Shown: positions 62,961 to 64,000 of the stretch, one piece after another
Layout: every line of letters begins with the position of its first letter
Position numbering within the stretch: position 1 is the first letter of the stretch
IMG/VR virus record: IMGVR_UViG_3300044714_000052
Location: 1-64,000 of that record
DNA length: 64,000 nucleotides
Source: a virus
Reading direction: 5' to 3' (one strand)
Made by a program: the position numbers and the translations under genes
Notes under the pieces: generated by a model
Told to the model about the DNA's origin: nothing
What the model saw: only the letters and a program-made list of their open reading frames with translations
The model's database searches: none

Positions 62961-64000
62961 CGCAGTATCTCGCTATCCTGAATCTTGTACGGGTTGTACT
63001 CCGAACGGAAATACCCCCGGTTCCGGCCCATCCCGCGATCCGGGCGCCGAGAGCCGACCGGCTGTGCAAAGGTCATCGCCAGCGCGTCCGCGTGATCCGG
63101 CGACATCCCAATCCGCGCTTTCAACTGCTCCTTGTCCTCCAACTGAAGACGATCCCGATTATATGTATACATCGTCTGCGTCAATGCCTGCGTCAACTCC
63201 GGGCAGTCCGGCGGCAACTGGCCGCCCTGCTTTATCCACTCAACCAGCTCCCAATAAATCTCGGCCCGCTTGTTCAAATATCGCGGGTCGTTAGGTGCCC
63301 CGGCAAACTGCACGGCGACCGGCCGATGCCCCAGCAGCCGCAAATTGTCGATCCAGCTTGCCCCGTACCCGCCCGTGTTGTCCACGAAGCACGCATCCGC
63401 ATCCCAGTCCTGCCACTTCCGCGACACGTGCCCGGCGCCCTGGATGCCATCTATGTTCCGCCACATCGAGGGCCGAAAGGCCACCAGCCCCTGCCGCGGG
63501 AACAGCACCGACGCGTCGTCGCCCTCGCGTGCCACGTCCACCCCCATCAGCCGCGACGAGTACGCAATGTCGTGCTCGCGGTACGACCGCTTCCCGGCCG
63601 CCTCCATCTCCTCCGGCCCGATCAGCACATTCAAGTCCGAGTCCGGGAACTCCGCGAATACGTTGACCTTGACGAAGGCATTATTCCGTCCCCACCGCGC
63701 GATTTCCTGCTTGGCCCACTCAAGGGGTATCCGCGGGCTCCGCTCCGGGTCGTCCGGGTCGCCGGTGATGCGCACCCACTCCCAAAGCCCCCGCTCGCTT
63801 GTGGACGCCCGGTAGAGCGGTCCCGACCGCTTCGACGTGTTCCCGGCCTGCGCCATCCGCGCCTCGTGGTTGTCGTCAATGCCGGCCGTCATCGCGGCCT
63901 CCGCCGACGCCATCACGGCTTCCGGCATCCCGCCGGTCTCATCCAGCAAATACAAAATCCGATCCGCGTGGAACCCCGCCAGGGTGTTTGCCTGCTCCTC
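62957..64000 (-). CDS. terL: Terminase large subunit, C-terminal part (cut by window edge)
   Basis: The frame is open past the right edge. LYLLDETGGMPEAVMASAEA is the Walker-B/coupling region of the ATPase. The nuclease domain shows MGVDVAREGDDASVLFPRQG, DNTGGYGASWIDNLRLLGHR and SPDHADALAMTFAQP, the three acidic clusters of RNase H-like terminase nucleases. It powers DNA packaging through the portal. The ATP-binding half lies outside the window. Confidence 0.9.
   Translation of the reverse strand, partial: EEQANTLAGFHADRILYLLDETGGMPEAVMASAEAAMTAGIDDNHEARMAQAGNTSKRSGPLYRASTSERGLWEWVRITGDPDDPERSPRIPLEWAKQEIARWGRNNAFVKVNVFAEFPDSDLNVLIGPEEMEAAGKRSYREHDIAYSSRLMGVDVAREGDDASVLFPRQGLVAFRPSMWRNIDGIQGAGHVSRKWQDWDADACFVDNTGGYGASWIDNLRLLGHRPVAVQFAGAPNDPRYLNKRAEIYWELVEWIKQGGQLPPDCPELTQALTQTMYTYNRDRLQLEDKEQLKARIGMSPDHADALAMTFAQPVGSRRPDRGMGRNRGYFRSEYNPYKIQDSEILR

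Noticed and set aside
48843-64000. Diversity-generating retroelement, expected because the head is BPP-1-like
   Set aside because: No reverse transcriptase, accessory (Avd-like) gene or template/variable repeat pair was seen. The BPP-1 resemblance is limited to head genes.
1-64000. CRISPR array
   Set aside because: No regularly spaced repeats of 23-40 bp with unique spacers were seen. The only arrays are the 12-bp coding repeat and the two 21-bp tandem elements.

Overview
The window is almost entirely one temperate tailed phage (or prophage) genome of the podovirus type. The host is most likely a GC-rich alphaproteobacterium, because the phage carries relatives of two alphaproteobacterial cell-cycle and nucleoid proteins, GcrA and GapR (DUF2312). 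The head genes look like those of the Bordetella BPP-1 group (portal, Bbp19-like protein, scaffold, Bbp17-like capsid, Bbp16-like cement). The tail and internal-core genes look T7-like (gp11-, gp12-, gp13- and gp14-like proteins plus large core proteins). Both window edges cut a gene: an ImmA/IrrE-like gene on the left and the large terminase on the right. No DNA polymerase, helicase, primase or RNA polymerase is visible, so the phage probably uses the host replisome and transcriptase.

Layout. (1) 1-1.5 kb, leftward: an XRE repressor with a probably leaderless mRNA, small genes, and the start of an ImmA/IrrE peptidase, which looks like a lysogeny switch. A divergent promoter starts a short rightward set (1.5-2.7 kb) containing a 38-bp repeat and a broken gene. 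(2) 9.45-2.7 kb, leftward early region: HTH protein, GapR-like protein, DUF1064 nuclease, GcrA-like regulator, DUF551 protein, PAPS-reductase-like protein, replication accessory proteins and many small overlapping genes. (3) 9.5-20.5 kb, rightward: a putative regulator, an Ala-rich repeat protein, a PD-(D/E)XK exonuclease, a Gp3-like protein, a long train of small ATGA-coupled genes, excisionase, tyrosine integrase, tRNA-Val(CAC) and an HNH nuclease. (4) 64-20.5 kb, leftward late region: terminase, portal, scaffold, capsid, cement, exported beta-rich proteins, capsid staple, tail spike, four tandem gp11-like adaptors, gp12-like nozzle, core proteins, fibres and glycosidase-like surface proteins, and a lysis cassette (muramidase, holin, spanin-like pair, lipoproteins).

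Regulation. The leftward and rightward early units share an identical TTCCC-N6-GGGAA operator. Several regulator-type genes have -10 boxes so close to ATG that their mRNAs should be leaderless. The two widest gaps inside the structural array both carry a 15-bp element, GGCTATTGGCGGGAA (one copy at one site, two at the other). Genes are packed with 1-4 nt overlaps (ATGA, GTGA, TGATG, TAATG), and this was used to choose most starts.

Most notable features: four consecutive gp11-like adaptor paralogues; about ten virion-region proteins with Sec- or Tat-type signal peptides, including the spike and fibres; GcrA-like and GapR-like proteins in one early operon; an apparent ACG start codon; and two frame-disrupted small genes with visible causes.
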